A DNA stretch of 47,740 bases from Pseudomonas fuscovaginae SE-1 (GTDB lineage Bacteria > Pseudomonadota > Gammaproteobacteria > Pseudomonadales > Pseudomonadaceae): the NCBI RefSeq assembly GCF_000364705.1, contig NZ_AQOH01000311.1, positions 1 to 47,740 of the forward strand, given 5' to 3'. Made by a program: the position numbers and the translations under genes. Under the pieces are notes generated by a model. That model was not told the DNA's origin. It saw only the letters and a program-made list of their open reading frames with translations, and did no database searches. Positions 25,232-33,710 of this stretch are shown here, in pieces. Each line of letters begins with the position of its first letter. Position 1 is the first letter of the stretch.

Positions 25232-26845
25232 ATGTTACGAATCACCGAACTCAAGCTGCCGCTCGACCATCCCGATGAAGACCTGCGCTCGGCCATCGTC
25301 CAGCGCCTGGGCATCACCAGCGATGACCTGCTGGACTTCACCGTGTTCAAACGCAGCTACGACGCGCGCAAGAAGTCGTCCGAACTGCTGTTCATCTACA
25401 CCGTCGACCTGGCGGCACGCAACGAGGCAGCCCTGCTGAAGAAGTTCGCCGACGACCATAACGTCGGCCCGGCGCCGGATGTCAGCTACAAGGTGGTCGG
25501 CCAGGCGCCGGCCGACCTGCGCGAGCGGCCGATCGTGGTCGGCTTCGGTCCCTGCGGCATCTTCGCCGGCCTGCTGCTGGCGCAGATGGGCTTCAAGCCG
25601 ATCATCCTCGAGCGCGGCAAGGAAGTGCGCCAGCGCACCAAGGACACCTGGGGCCTGTGGCGCAAGAGCGTGCTCAACCCCGAGTCCAACGTGCAGTTCG
25701 GCGAAGGCGGTGCCGGGACCTTTTCCGACGGCAAGCTCTACAGCCAGATCAAGGACCCGCACCACCACGGCCGCAAGGTTCTGCACGAATTCGTCAAGGC
25801 CGGTGCACCGGAAGAAATCCTCTACGTCAGCAAGCCGCACATCGGTACCTTCCGCCTGACCGGCATGGTCGAAAACATGCGCAAGGAAATCGAGACCCTG
25901 GGCGGCGAAGTGCGCTTCCAGCAGCGGGTCACCGACCTGCTGCTCGACGGCGACCAACTGACCGGCGTGGTGCTCGACAGCGGCGAACAGCTGCATTCGC
26001 GCCACGTGGTCCTGGCCCTGGGCCACAGCGCCCGCGACACCTTCCGCATGCTGCACGGCCGCGGCGTGTTCATGGAGGCCAAGCCGTTCTCCATCGGCTT
26101 CCGGATCGAGCACCCGCAGTCGCTGATCGACAGTGCGCGCCTGGGCAAATATGCCGGGCATCCGAAACTGGGTGCCGCCGACTACAAGCTGGTGTACCAC
26201 GCCAAGAACGGTCGCTCGGTCTACAGCTTCTGCATGTGCCCGGGCGGCACCGTGGTCGCGGCCACCTCCGAGCCGAATCGGGTGGTGACCAACGGCATGA
26301 GCCAATACTCGCGCAACGAGCGCAACGCCAACTCCGGCATTGTCGTCGGTATCACCCCCGAGGTGGACTACCCGGGCGGACCGCTGGCCGGTATCGAGCT
26401 GCAGGAACGCCTGGAGTCCCACGCCTTTGTGCTCGGCGGCAGCAACTACGAGGCGCCGGCGCAACTGGTCGGCGACTTCATCGCCGGCAAGCCGTCGACC
26501 GCCCTGGGCAGCGTCGAGCCGTCCTACAAGCCGGGCGTGGCCCTCGGCGACCTGGCCCTGGCTCTGCCGGACTTCGCCATCGAAGCCATCCGCGAGGCCC
26601 TGCCGGCCTTCGAGCGGCAGATCAAGGGCTACTCGCTGCACGATGCGGTGCTGACCGGCATCGAGACGCGCACCTCGTCGCCACTGCGCATCACCCGTGA
26701 TGCGTCGTTGCAGAGCCTGAACGTCAAGGGCCTGTTCCCGGCCGGTGAAGGCGCCGGTTATGCCGGCGGCATTCTCTCGGCCGGTGTCGACGGCATCCGC
26801 ATCGCCGAGGCGGTGGCGCGCAATATCCTCGGGATCGAGGCCTGA
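25232..26845 (+). CDS. FAD-dependent dehydrogenase of the COG2509 family
   Basis: 537 residues from MLRITELKLPLDHP; an upstream GTG at 25208 in the same frame is less likely. An N-terminal ~90-residue domain precedes the FAD-binding Rossmann motif VGFGPCGIFAGLLLAQMG (about 104-121) with the acidic end LERG. FGEGGAGTFSDGKL is a family motif, as is the C-terminal FPAGEGAGYAGGI-type FAD contact. These proteins are near NAD(P)/FAD oxidoreductases of unknown substrate. trmO begins 11 bp downstream and is probably co-transcribed. A -10-like TATAAT at 25171-25176 lies upstream, without a good -35. Confidence 0.9.
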   Translation: MLRITELKLPLDHPDEDLRSAIVQRLGITSDDLLDFTVFKRSYDARKKSSELLFIYTVDLAARNEAALLKKFADDHNVGPAPDVSYKVVGQAPADLRERPIVVGFGPCGIFAGLLLAQMGFKPIILERGKEVRQRTKDTWGLWRKSVLNPESNVQFGEGGAGTFSDGKLYSQIKDPHHHGRKVLHEFVKAGAPEEILYVSKPHIGTFRLTGMVENMRKEIETLGGEVRFQQRVTDLLLDGDQLTGVVLDSGEQLHSRHVVLALGHSARDTFRMLHGRGVFMEAKPFSIGFRIEHPQSLIDSARLGKYAGHPKLGAADYKLVYHAKNGRSVYSFCMCPGGTVVAATSEPNRVVTNGMSQYSRNERNANSGIVVGITPEVDYPGGPLAGIELQERLESHAFVLGGSNYEAPAQLVGDFIAGKPSTALGSVEPSYKPGVALGDLALALPDFAIEAIREALPAFERQIKGYSLHDAVLTGIETRTSSPLRITRDASLQSLNVKGLFPAGEGAGYAGGILSAGVDGIRIAEAVARNILGIEA

Positions 26846-26856
26846 GGCCCGTCGCG

Positions 26857-27552
26857 ATGAGCTATAGCGTCTCGCCCATCGGTTTCGTGCGCTCCTGCTT
26901 CAAGGAGAAATTCGCCATCCCGCGCCAGCCCCAACTGGCGCCGGCGGCACGCGGCGTGGTGGAACTGGTGGCACCGTTCGACCAGGGCGATGCGGTCCAG
27001 GGCCTGGAGCAGGTCAGCCATGTCTGGCTGCTGTTCCTGTTCCACCAGGCCCTGGAAGACAAGCCACGGCTCAAGGTCCGCCCACCACGCCTGGGCGGCA
27101 ACAAGTCCATCGGCGTGTTCGCCACCCGGGCGACGCACCGGCCGAACGGTATCGGCCAGTCGGTGGTCCGGCTGGACAAGGTCGAAGGCCATCGGCTGTG
27201 GATCTCGGGGATCGACCTGCTGGACGGCACGCCGATTCTCGATATCAAGCCCTATGTGCCCTACGCCGACAGCGTCGCCACGGCCGTCAACGACATCGCC
27301 AGCACGGCGCCGCAACTGATTCCCGTGCAGTGGACGGATGACGCCCGGCAACAGGCCCAGGGGCACGCCCAGCGCCTTGGCGAGCCACTGGTCGAGCTGA
27401 TCGAGCAGTGCCTGGCCCAGGACCCGCGGCCCGCCTACCAGACACCGACACCGGAGCGTGAGTACGGCGCGCAGTTCTGGGACCTGGATGTCCGTTGGCA
27501 CTACCCGCAGGCGGGCGTGATCCGCGTGCTGGAAGTCATTCCCGCCCGCTAG
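26857..27552 (+). CDS. trmO: tRNA (N6-threonylcarbamoyladenosine37-N6)-methyltransferase TrmO
   Basis: 231 residues, beginning MSYSVSPIGFVRSCFKEKF as in E. coli TrmO (TsaA/YaeB, ~235 aa). The SAM-binding loop ATRATHRPNGIGQSVVRL and the catalytic-site segments FAIPRQ and LDIKPYVPYAD are intact. It N6-methylates t6A37 to m6t6A37 in tRNA-Thr(GGU), tuning decoding. It follows the COG2509 gene by 11 bp; a REPIN and a terminator come after. Confidence 0.95.
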   Translation: MSYSVSPIGFVRSCFKEKFAIPRQPQLAPAARGVVELVAPFDQGDAVQGLEQVSHVWLLFLFHQALEDKPRLKVRPPRLGGNKSIGVFATRATHRPNGIGQSVVRLDKVEGHRLWISGIDLLDGTPILDIKPYVPYADSVATAVNDIASTAPQLIPVQWTDDARQQAQGHAQRLGEPLVELIEQCLAQDPRPAYQTPTPEREYGAQFWDLDVRWHYPQAGVIRVLEVIPAR

Positions 27553-27586
27553 GCCCTTGCCATTCCCTCCAGGCACCAGCTCTCCC

Positions 27587-27722
27587 CCGTGGCGAGCAGG
27601 CTTGCCTGCGCTGGGGTGCGAAGCGCCCCTAAAACCCGTGCACGCAGCGTATCAGGCATAACGTGCCCACGGGTTTACGGCTGCTACGCAGCCGAACGCG
27701 GGCAAGCCCGCTCGCCACAAGG
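27587..27722. repeat. REPIN-like repeat, type C, with branched interior
   Basis: CCGTGGCGAGCAGGCTTGCC at the left is inverted as GGCAAGCCCGCTCGCCACAAGG at the right. Between them AAACCCGTG (27632-27640) pairs with CACGGGTTT (27668-27676) and GGCTGC-TAC-GCAGCC (27679-27693) forms a further hairpin. The whole 136 bp could fold as a branched cruciform or RNA. Confidence 0.8.
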
Positions 27723-27757
27723 ACGCTTGCCAAAGAAAACCGCTCAGCCCAGAAACG

Positions 27758-27795
27758 AAAAAGCCCGCGCTGCCTTCCGGCAACGCGGGCTTTTT
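27758..27795. terminator. Bidirectional rho-independent terminator between trmO and fpr
   Basis: AAAAAGCCCGCG and CGCGGGCTTTTT flank a short loop that contains a small TGCCTTCCGGCA hairpin. A-run and T-run on opposite sides allow termination of both fpr (minus) and plus-strand transcripts. Confidence 0.9.
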
Positions 27796-27806
27796 CCATG
27801 CAACGC

Positions 27807-28586
27807 TTACTTCTCGACGAACGCGCGCTCGATCAGGTAGTCACCCGGCTCGCGCATACGCGGCGAAACGGTCAGGCCGAAGCTGTTGAGCACTTCGCTG
27901 GTCTCTTCGAGCATGCTCGGGCTACCGCACAGCATCGCGCGGTCGTCCTGCGGGTTGATCGGCGGCAGACCGATGTCGCGGAACAGCTTGCCGCTGCGCA
28001 TCAGGTCGGTCAGGCGGCCTTCGTTCTCGAACGGCTCGCGGGTCACGGTGGGGTAGTAGATCAGCTTCTCGCGCAGCGCTTCACCGAAGAACTCGTTCTG
28101 CGGCAGGTGCTCGGTGATGAATTCACGGTAGGCGACTTCGTTGACGTAACGCACGCCGTGGCACAGGATCACCTTCTCGAAACGCTCGTAGGTTTCCGGA
28201 TCCTGGATCACGCTCATGAACGGCGCGAGGCCTGTGCCGGTGCTCAGCAGATACAGGTGCTTGCCTGGCTTGAGGTCGTCCAGCACCAGGGTACCGGTAG
28301 GCTTCTTGCTGATGATGATCTCATCGCCTTCCTTCAGGTGCTGCAGTTGCGAGGTCAGCGGGCCATCCGGCACCTTGATGCTGAAGAATTCGAGATGCTC
28401 TTCCCAGTTCGGGCTGGCGATCGAGTAGGCGCGCATCAGCGGCCGGCCGTTGGGCTGCTGCAGCCCGATCATCACGAACTGACCGTTTTCGAAGCGCAGC
28501 CCCGGGTCGCGGGTGCACTTGAAGCTGAACAGGGTGTCGTTCCAGTGGTGAACACTGAGGACACGCTCGTGATTCATGTTGCTCAT
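27807..28586 (-). CDS. fpr: Ferredoxin/flavodoxin-NADP+ reductase
   Basis: 259 residues from MSNMNHERVLSVHHWNDT, which aligns with P. aeruginosa FprA; the frame extends 25 codons upstream but AGGAG precedes the ATG at 28586. FAD-binding RAYSIASP (about 52-59) and the NADP-side GTGLAPF are present, with the C-terminal AFVEK typical of the bacterial subclass I enzymes. It exchanges electrons between NADPH and ferredoxin or bacterioferritin-associated ferredoxin and supports oxidative-stress and iron metabolism. It is divergent from finR, its known superoxide-responsive activator in P. putida and P. aeruginosa. Confidence 0.96.
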   Translation of the reverse strand: MSNMNHERVLSVHHWNDTLFSFKCTRDPGLRFENGQFVMIGLQQPNGRPLMRAYSIASPNWEEHLEFFSIKVPDGPLTSQLQHLKEGDEIIISKKPTGTLVLDDLKPGKHLYLLSTGTGLAPFMSVIQDPETYERFEKVILCHGVRYVNEVAYREFITEHLPQNEFFGEALREKLIYYPTVTREPFENEGRLTDLMRSGKLFRDIGLPPINPQDDRAMLCGSPSMLEETSEVLNSFGLTVSPRMREPGDYLIERAFVEK

Positions 28587-28676
28587 TGGGATAGGGCTCC
28601 TGGAGATGTGGCCTGCGCTATCAATGAGCGCAATTGCATAGCATTCTAATGGCGGCGACAATATCTGTTAAATGAA

Positions 28677-28688
28677 TTATCAAGATAA
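28677..28688. promoter_or_regulatory. Candidate FinR-site palindrome in the fpr-finR gap
   Basis: TTATC-AA-GATAA is a perfect inverted repeat 21 bp before the finR ATG, followed by further TTATC copies (GGTTATCGG, GGTTATATAG). LysR regulators bind such dyads between divergent genes. The exact operator is inferred. Confidence 0.4.
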
Positions 28689-28708
28689 GGGTTATCGGTT
28701 ATATAGAT

Positions 28709-29635
28709 ATGCGATTTACTCTCCGTCAACTTCAAGTATTCGTCGCCGTCGCCCAGCAGGAAAGCGTATCACGGGCCGCCGGCCTGCTCGCGCTTTCCCA
28801 GTCCGCCGCGAGCACCTCGATCACCGAGCTGGAGCGGCAATCGAGCTGCCAACTGTTCGATCGCGCCGGCAAGCGCCTGAGTCTCAATGCTCTGGGCAAG
28901 CAACTGCTGCCCCAGGCCGTGGCCCTGCTCGACCAGGCCAAGGAAATCGAGGACCTGCTCAACGGCAAGTCCGGCTTCGGCTCGCTGGCCGTCGGGGCGA
29001 CCCTGACCATCGGCAATTATCTGGCGACCCTGCTGATCGGCAGCTTCATGCAATTGCACCCGGAGAGCCAGGTGAAGCTGCATGTGCAGAACACGGCGAA
29101 CATTGTGCAACAGGTCGCACACTACGAAATTGATCTGGGTCTGATCGAAGGCGACTGCAGCCATCCCGATATCGAGGTGCAGAGCTGGGTCGAGGACGAG
29201 TTGGTGGTGTTCTGTGCCCCACAACACCCGCTGGCACGGCGCGGCCAGGCGAACCTGGAAGAGCTGACCCACGAAGCCTGGATCCTGCGCGAACAGGGCT
29301 CGGGCACCCGGCTGACCTTTGACCAGGCCATGCGTCATCACCGTAGCGCGCTGAACGTGCGCCTGGAACTGGAACACACCGAAGCCATCAAGCGCGCGGT
29401 GGAGTCGGGCCTGGGTATCGGCTGTATCTCGCGCCTGGCCCTGCGCGACGCCTTCCGCCGCGGCAGCCTGGTGGCGGTGGAAACCCCGGAGCTGGACCTG
29501 GCGCGACAGTTCTACTTCATCTGGCACAAGCAGAAATACCAGACCTCGGCGATGCGCGAATTCCTCGAGCTGTGCCGCAACCTCACCGCCGGCGTGCGCC
29601 GCAGCGATGAGATCGTGTTGCCGACACTGTCCTGA
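28709..29635 (+). CDS. finR: LysR-family regulator FinR, divergent activator of fpr
   Basis: 308 residues. The HTH region FTLRQLQVFVAVAQQESVS and AAGLLALSQSAASTSITELE (within about 3-45) matches LysR, with a full effector domain. The identification as FinR rests on the divergent position next to fpr with a 122-bp shared gap, the known arrangement in Pseudomonas, where FinR activates fpr under superoxide stress and also affects sulfur metabolism. AT-rich operator-like repeats occupy the gap. The gene ends 4 bp before dgkA (convergent). Confidence 0.88.
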   Translation: MRFTLRQLQVFVAVAQQESVSRAAGLLALSQSAASTSITELERQSSCQLFDRAGKRLSLNALGKQLLPQAVALLDQAKEIEDLLNGKSGFGSLAVGATLTIGNYLATLLIGSFMQLHPESQVKLHVQNTANIVQQVAHYEIDLGLIEGDCSHPDIEVQSWVEDELVVFCAPQHPLARRGQANLEELTHEAWILREQGSGTRLTFDQAMRHHRSALNVRLELEHTEAIKRAVESGLGIGCISRLALRDAFRRGSLVAVETPELDLARQFYFIWHKQKYQTSAMREFLELCRNLTAGVRRSDEIVLPTLS

Positions 29636-29639
29636 CGGA

Positions 29640-30005
29640 CTAGAGCAGGATAACTGCCCAGACCAGGGCAATCATGCTCAAGGCCACGAATTGCGCGGCG
29701 CTGCCCATGTCCTTGGCGTTTTTCGACAGGGGGTGGCGGTCGAGGGAGATGCGGTCGATGGCCGCCTCCACCGCCGAATTGAGCAACTCGACGATCAGCG
29801 CCAGCAGGCACACGGCGGTCAACAGCGCGCGTTCGACCCGGCTGACGTCGAGGAAAAACGCCACGGGAATCAGGATCACGTTCAACAGCACCAACTGGCG
29901 GAATGCCGCTTCGCCAGTGAAGGCGGCACGCAGGCCGTCCAGGGAATATCCCGACGCGTTGAGGATACGTTTTAAACCGGTTTGACCTTTGAAAGGCGAC
30001 GACAT
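29640..30005 (-). CDS. dgkA: Diacylglycerol kinase
   Basis: 121 residues from MSSPFKGQTGLKRILNA. DgkA phosphorylates diacylglycerol made during osmoregulated periplasmic glucan synthesis and recycles it to phosphatidate. It has three membrane segments (about 36-50, 57-77, 98-119), a surface helix with KGQTGLKRI and the catalytic ELLNSAVEAAIDR motif. A second ATG six codons upstream is possible. It lies between finR (convergent) and erdR (same strand, 75 bp upstream), the same order as PA3603-PA3604 in P. aeruginosa. Confidence 0.95.
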   Translation of the reverse strand: MSSPFKGQTGLKRILNASGYSLDGLRAAFTGEAAFRQLVLLNVILIPVAFFLDVSRVERALLTAVCLLALIVELLNSAVEAAIDRISLDRHPLSKNAKDMGSAAQFVALSMIALVWAVILL

Positions 30006-30079
30006 AGGTAGGCAACTGAGCAAAATGGTGGAGGGAAGCTAGTTCAACCAAAGTCAAAAAAGCGTGAATACCGAATGCC

Positions 30080-30730
30080 TTACTGACTCGAAATTGACTC
30101 AAGTTGTTGCAGGAGCAAGGCCGCCTGGGTCCGGGTACGCACCCCCAGCTTGCGGAAGATCGCCGTCACATGGGCCTTGATGGTCGCCTCGGACACACCC
30201 AGCTCATAGGCGATCTGTTTATTCAGCAAACCTTCGCAAACCATGGTCAACACGCGGAACTGCTGCGGGGTCAGGCTCGACAGGCCGGCGCTGGCGGCCT
30301 TGGCCTCGTCGGACACACTGACGTCCTCGAACGCCTGCGGTGGCCACCAGACCTCGCCGTCGAGGACATTGCGCACCGCTTGCTGAATCACCTCCAGGGA
30401 GCTGGACTTGGGAATGAAACCGCTGGCACCGAACTCGCGGGAGCGCACCACCACCGACGCTTCCTCCTGTGCCGAAACCATCACCACCGGGATCTGCGGG
30501 TATTGACCCCGCAACAGCACCAGGCCGGAGAAGCCATAGGCGCCAGGCATGTTCAGGTCCAGCAGAACAAGGTCCCAATCGGCTTTCTCGGTCAGGCGGG
30601 TTTCCAGTTCGGCGATGCTCGCCACCTCCACCAGCCGCACATCTGGCCCGAGCCCGAGGGTCAACGCCTGGCGCAACGCGCTGCGAAAAAGAGGATGGTC
30701 ATCGGCGATCAGGATTTCGTATGTGGTCAT
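30080..30730 (-). CDS. erdR: NarL/LuxR-type response regulator ErdR (CrbR-like)
   Basis: 216 residues. Receiver domain: acidic pair Asp10-Asp11, phospho-acceptor Asp58 (LLDLNMPG) and Lys108 in GFIPKSSS. LuxR-type HTH about 150-212: LTPQQFRVLTMVCEGLLNKQ, then GVSEATIKAHVTAIFRKL. Its partner hybrid kinase is not linked here, as in other pseudomonads. ErdR (PA3604), with kinase MxtR/CrbS, governs acetyl-CoA synthetase and ethanol/acetate catabolism. The assignment uses both sequence and the dgkA neighbourhood. Confidence 0.88.
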   Translation of the reverse strand: MTTYEILIADDHPLFRSALRQALTLGLGPDVRLVEVASIAELETRLTEKADWDLVLLDLNMPGAYGFSGLVLLRGQYPQIPVVMVSAQEEASVVVRSREFGASGFIPKSSSLEVIQQAVRNVLDGEVWWPPQAFEDVSVSDEAKAASAGLSSLTPQQFRVLTMVCEGLLNKQIAYELGVSEATIKAHVTAIFRKLGVRTRTQAALLLQQLESISSQ

Positions 30731-30758
30731 TTTTCAAATGATCCTGTTTTTAGACGGA

Positions 30759-30775
30759 TATCGATCGGGTCGATA
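30759..30775. promoter_or_regulatory. Palindrome upstream of erdR
   Basis: TATCGA-TCGGG-TCGATA is a perfect 6-bp inverted repeat with a 5-bp centre, 29 bp before the erdR ATG in the 241-bp gap shared with the divergent EamA gene. It is a possible autoregulatory site, untested. Confidence 0.35.
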
Positions 30776-30971
30776 CCCGCCAAGGCATCTCGAAGCGACG
30801 GCCTGAGAAGGCCATGCGTCAAAGGGCGCGCCACACGCCTGGAGCCCGGAGGAACCGGCGTTCGAACATGTTGCCGCACCCGAATCGGCGCCAAGCATGC
30901 CCAGCACGGACGGGGTGGTCAAGTTCGATGCCATGCGGCAAAGTCACCGGCTATCTGACAAGAGTGCCATT

Positions 30972-31874
30972 ATGCGAAGCCAAGCCCTGCGTGCCGATAT
31001 CCTGATGTTGCTGACCGCCATGATCTGGGGCTCCGGCTTCGTCGCACAAACCTCGGGAATGGAGCATATCGGCCCCTTCCTCTATTCCGGCCTGCGCTTC
31101 GCCCTCGGCTCGCTGTGCCTGCTGCCGCTGGTATTGCGCCGCAATCCCCGGCAGATCCGACCCGAGCCGTTTCTCACCCGCGGCCTGCTGCCGGGCGGCA
31201 TGTTCATGGGGCTGGCCCTGGCATTGGGCATCAACCTGCAACAGGTCGGCCTGCTGTTCACCACCGTGACCAACGCCGGTTTTATCACCGGTCTCTATGT
31301 GATTGTAGTGCCCCTGCTCGGGCTGTTCGTCGGCCACAAGACCGGTCTCGGCACCTGGCTGGGGGCGCTGCTGGCGGTGGTCGGCATGTTCCTGCTGAGC
31401 GTCGGCGAGCAGTTCCAGGTATCGCAGGGGGACTGGCTGCAACTGATCGGCGCCTTCGTCTGGGGCGGGCATGTGATCCTGGTCGGCGTGTTCGCCAGGC
31501 GTCACGATGTGATCCGCCTGGCCTTCCTGCAGTTCGCCACCTGCGCCGTCGCCAGCCTGGTGCTGGCCCTGTGCTTCGAACCGATCCGCTGGCCGGCCAT
31601 CATCGCGGCCGGGCCGGCGATTCTCTACGGCGGGATCGTCGCGGTCGCCATCGGCTACACCCTGCAGGTCATCGCCCAGAAGGACGCGATCGCCTCCCAC
31701 GCCGCCATCATCTTCTCGCTGGAAGCGGTGTTCGCCGCCATTGCCGGGGCCTGGCTGCTCGATGAGTCGCTGCACCTGCGCGGCTACATCGGCTGTGCGC
31801 TGATGCTGGCCGGCATGCTGGTCGCCCAGCTCTGGCCACGGGCGAGGACTACGGTACAGGCAGAAAAGGCCTGA
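30972..31874 (+). CDS. EamA/DMT-family transporter
   Basis: 300 residues from MRSQALRADILMLLTAMIWG; the frame continues upstream but that part is polar. Ten hydrophobic segments in two EamA repeats (about 1-140 and 150-295) are seen, with the usual TM1 WGSGFVAQ and repeat-two AIIFSLEAVFAAIAGAWLLDE motif. These carriers move amino acids, nucleosides or other metabolites out of (or into) the cell; the substrate is not known. The last 26 bp overlap tapT (convergent). Confidence 0.9.
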   Translation: MRSQALRADILMLLTAMIWGSGFVAQTSGMEHIGPFLYSGLRFALGSLCLLPLVLRRNPRQIRPEPFLTRGLLPGGMFMGLALALGINLQQVGLLFTTVTNAGFITGLYVIVVPLLGLFVGHKTGLGTWLGALLAVVGMFLLSVGEQFQVSQGDWLQLIGAFVWGGHVILVGVFARRHDVIRLAFLQFATCAVASLVLALCFEPIRWPAIIAAGPAILYGGIVAVAIGYTLQVIAQKDAIASHAAIIFSLEAVFAAIAGAWLLDESLHLRGYIGCALMLAGMLVAQLWPRARTTVQAEKA

Positions 31875-32568
31875 GTTGCCGGTGAGCCTCGTCGTCGAAG
31901 TCCAGCGGCAACTGAAACTTGGCAGCCAGGTAATGGGTGGTGAAGACCTCCAGCAAGGCGCTCACCGCCTCGCCGGCCTGGGTGTCTCCGGCCAGCTCCA
32001 GGCACAGGGCGCCGACTTCCGCCGTGCAGAAGTGATCGTCACGCTTGGAGCGGCGCAGCTTATAGCGTGACAGTTGCTCCGACTCCAGACTCAACACCGG
32101 GAAACGCTCCAGGTACGGGCTCTTGCGAAACATCTTGCGTGCCTCGGTCCAGGTCGCATCCAGCAGGATGAACAGCGGGCGCTTACCCTCCAGCGGCTGC
32201 ACGTCGGTCACCACCCGCTCCGGAGCGACGAATTCGCCGGGAAACACGATGAACGGCTGCCATTGCGGATCGTCGAGCAGGGCCAGCAATTGCGGATCGA
32301 CTTCGGTACGCGACCAACTGAAGGCGCTGGTATCGGCCAGCACGTCGGCGATCAGCCAGCCGGTATTGCTCGGTTTCATCGGTTCGACATCGTGCATCAG
32401 CAGGCAGATCGCCGAACGGGCCGGCACCCGGGGGAGCCAGTCACACAGACAGTATTGCGGGATCACACGACACCGTTCGCAGCGCTCGGCCCGCGAGCCG
32501 CGGGCGGTGAATGGCGCTTTCGCGCGGGCCAGGCGCTCGGCGCGCAGGCGGGAAACAGCATGGCTCAT
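31849..32568 (-). CDS. tapT: DTW-domain tRNA-uridine aminocarboxypropyltransferase
   Basis: 239 residues from MSHAVSRLRAERLARAK. The N-terminal Cys cluster CERCRVIPQYCLC (C-x2-C-x6-C-x-C) and the LLDATWTEARKM motif with the DTW-like core define the TapT/YfiP family, which makes acp3U47 in tRNA from SAM. STxNTGxL-like PSNTGWLIADVL is also conserved. The frame is open for 39 more codons upstream but these are Arg/Pro/Ser-rich and without family likeness. It is convergent with the EamA gene and divergent from the PA3611-like gene. Confidence 0.9.
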   Translation of the reverse strand: MSHAVSRLRAERLARAKAPFTARGSRAERCERCRVIPQYCLCDWLPRVPARSAICLLMHDVEPMKPSNTGWLIADVLADTSAFSWSRTEVDPQLLALLDDPQWQPFIVFPGEFVAPERVVTDVQPLEGKRPLFILLDATWTEARKMFRKSPYLERFPVLSLESEQLSRYKLRRSKRDDHFCTAEVGALCLELAGDTQAGEAVSALLEVFTTHYLAAKFQLPLDFDDEAHRQLRPFLPVP

Positions 32569-32798
32569 AGGGGGCCACGCCGGCAGCAGGAAGGGTTGGG
32601 CACGAGGAGTACGGCTCACGGCGGTGAAAAGTCCGCGCAGTCTAACAGAGGCTGCCAACGGGTTTGAGCGGCTTGATCTCGGCATTTTCCTTCAGCAGCA
32701 AGCTAGTAGGTCCGACAACGGCCCTCTATACTTCGCGACCACTGAACGCACAGCCCGGTAACGGGTCGAAGCACCAGTCACCGAACCAGGAGAGTTGC

Positions 32799-33224
32799 AT
32801 GCCGCGCCTTACCGTACCGTCCATCGCCCTTTTGCTGGCGTTGCCTTTCAGTGTCCAGGCGGCATCGCTGAAGGATTTTGAACTGAACAAGATGCTCAAG
32901 GACGTCGCGCAGAAGAGCAACGAAACCCTGCCTCGCGAGATCAACGAGCACATCCTGGAAGTTGCCTACACGGTCGAGGACAACCAACTGATCGACCACC
33001 TCAGCGTGCAGTCCGACTACGCCCAAAGCATGCGTGACAACCCCAAGGTGGTCTACCTGCAGATGGGTGCCAGCGTCTGCCGCAACGTCAACTACCGCAA
33101 GCTGATGGCCCAGGGCGCGATCATGCGCTACGAATTCACCGAGAATAAGAGCAATCGCCCCGTCGCCTCGGTCCGCTTCGTGGAAAGCGACTGCCCGAAA
33201 GAAGCACCGGCGAAGAAAAAGTAA
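32799..33224 (+). CDS. PA3611-family exported protein
   Basis: 141 residues. Signal peptide MPRLTVPSIALLLALPFSVQ ends at VQA-A (about residue 21). The mature part starts ASLKDFELNKMLKDVAQKS and contains two cysteines (SVCRNV and SDCPKE) that may pair, then a Lys-rich end. It resembles P. aeruginosa PA3611, a quorum-sensing-regulated secreted virulence-associated protein of small alpha/beta fold; the neighbourhood near recX-recA agrees. CAGGAGAG lies before the ATG. Function in this organism is unknown. Stop codons of this gene and the next (minus strand) abut. Confidence 0.8.
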   Translation: MPRLTVPSIALLLALPFSVQAASLKDFELNKMLKDVAQKSNETLPREINEHILEVAYTVEDNQLIDHLSVQSDYAQSMRDNPKVVYLQMGASVCRNVNYRKLMAQGAIMRYEFTENKSNRPVASVRFVESDCPKEAPAKKK

Positions 33225-33419
33225 CTACTGCCGGGCCTGGCGCCGCTGTTCATCATCGGCGCGCAGTTCCGCCACCAGCGCTTGCAGGTAGCGCGAACGC
33301 CGATCCGCGCCCTCCAACCGCCGCAGGCATTCCTCCTCGAGGCTGAGGTCATTGGCCTGCGCAGCCATTCTTAACAGCTGATACAACTCGGTATCGACTT
33401 CCAGTGTCACTCTCTCCAT
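33225..33419 (-). CDS. Small ribbon-helix-helix-like protein
   Basis: 64 residues from MERVTLEVDTELYQLLRMAA. A short beta strand (RVTLEVD) followed by two helices (ELYQLLRMAAQAND and SLEEECLRRLEGA) is the pattern of RHH DNA-binding or antitoxin-like proteins; the C-terminus is Arg/Gln-rich. No toxin gene adjoins, so an antitoxin role is not supported. Its end is tail-to-tail with the PA3611-like gene with zero gap. Confidence 0.65.
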   Translation of the reverse strand: MERVTLEVDTELYQLLRMAAQANDLSLEEECLRRLEGADRRSRYLQALVAELRADDEQRRQARQ

Positions 33420-33710
33420 TACCCGCCTCCGTACGCCGCACCTGAACCGGTCCATCCCGATGCGACGTTTCCGCTCGACCCGAGATCAAGTAAATCAGAG
33501 CCGCGCTCCCGAGGCAGGGCTTCTGACGAGCGGCACAAATCATCCGCAATGAAACAACAAGCGGTTGCCGGCAAGGCTGGCTGGGGCCATGATCAATTCG
33601 CCAGTTGTCATGCAAAGGCATCAGACTGGAGGTACAGCGACACATGCAGTGTCGCGGCGACGGCGACGATTTCGACCGCGCCAGAGGTTCTGTGTAGAAG
33701 GAGACATGAC

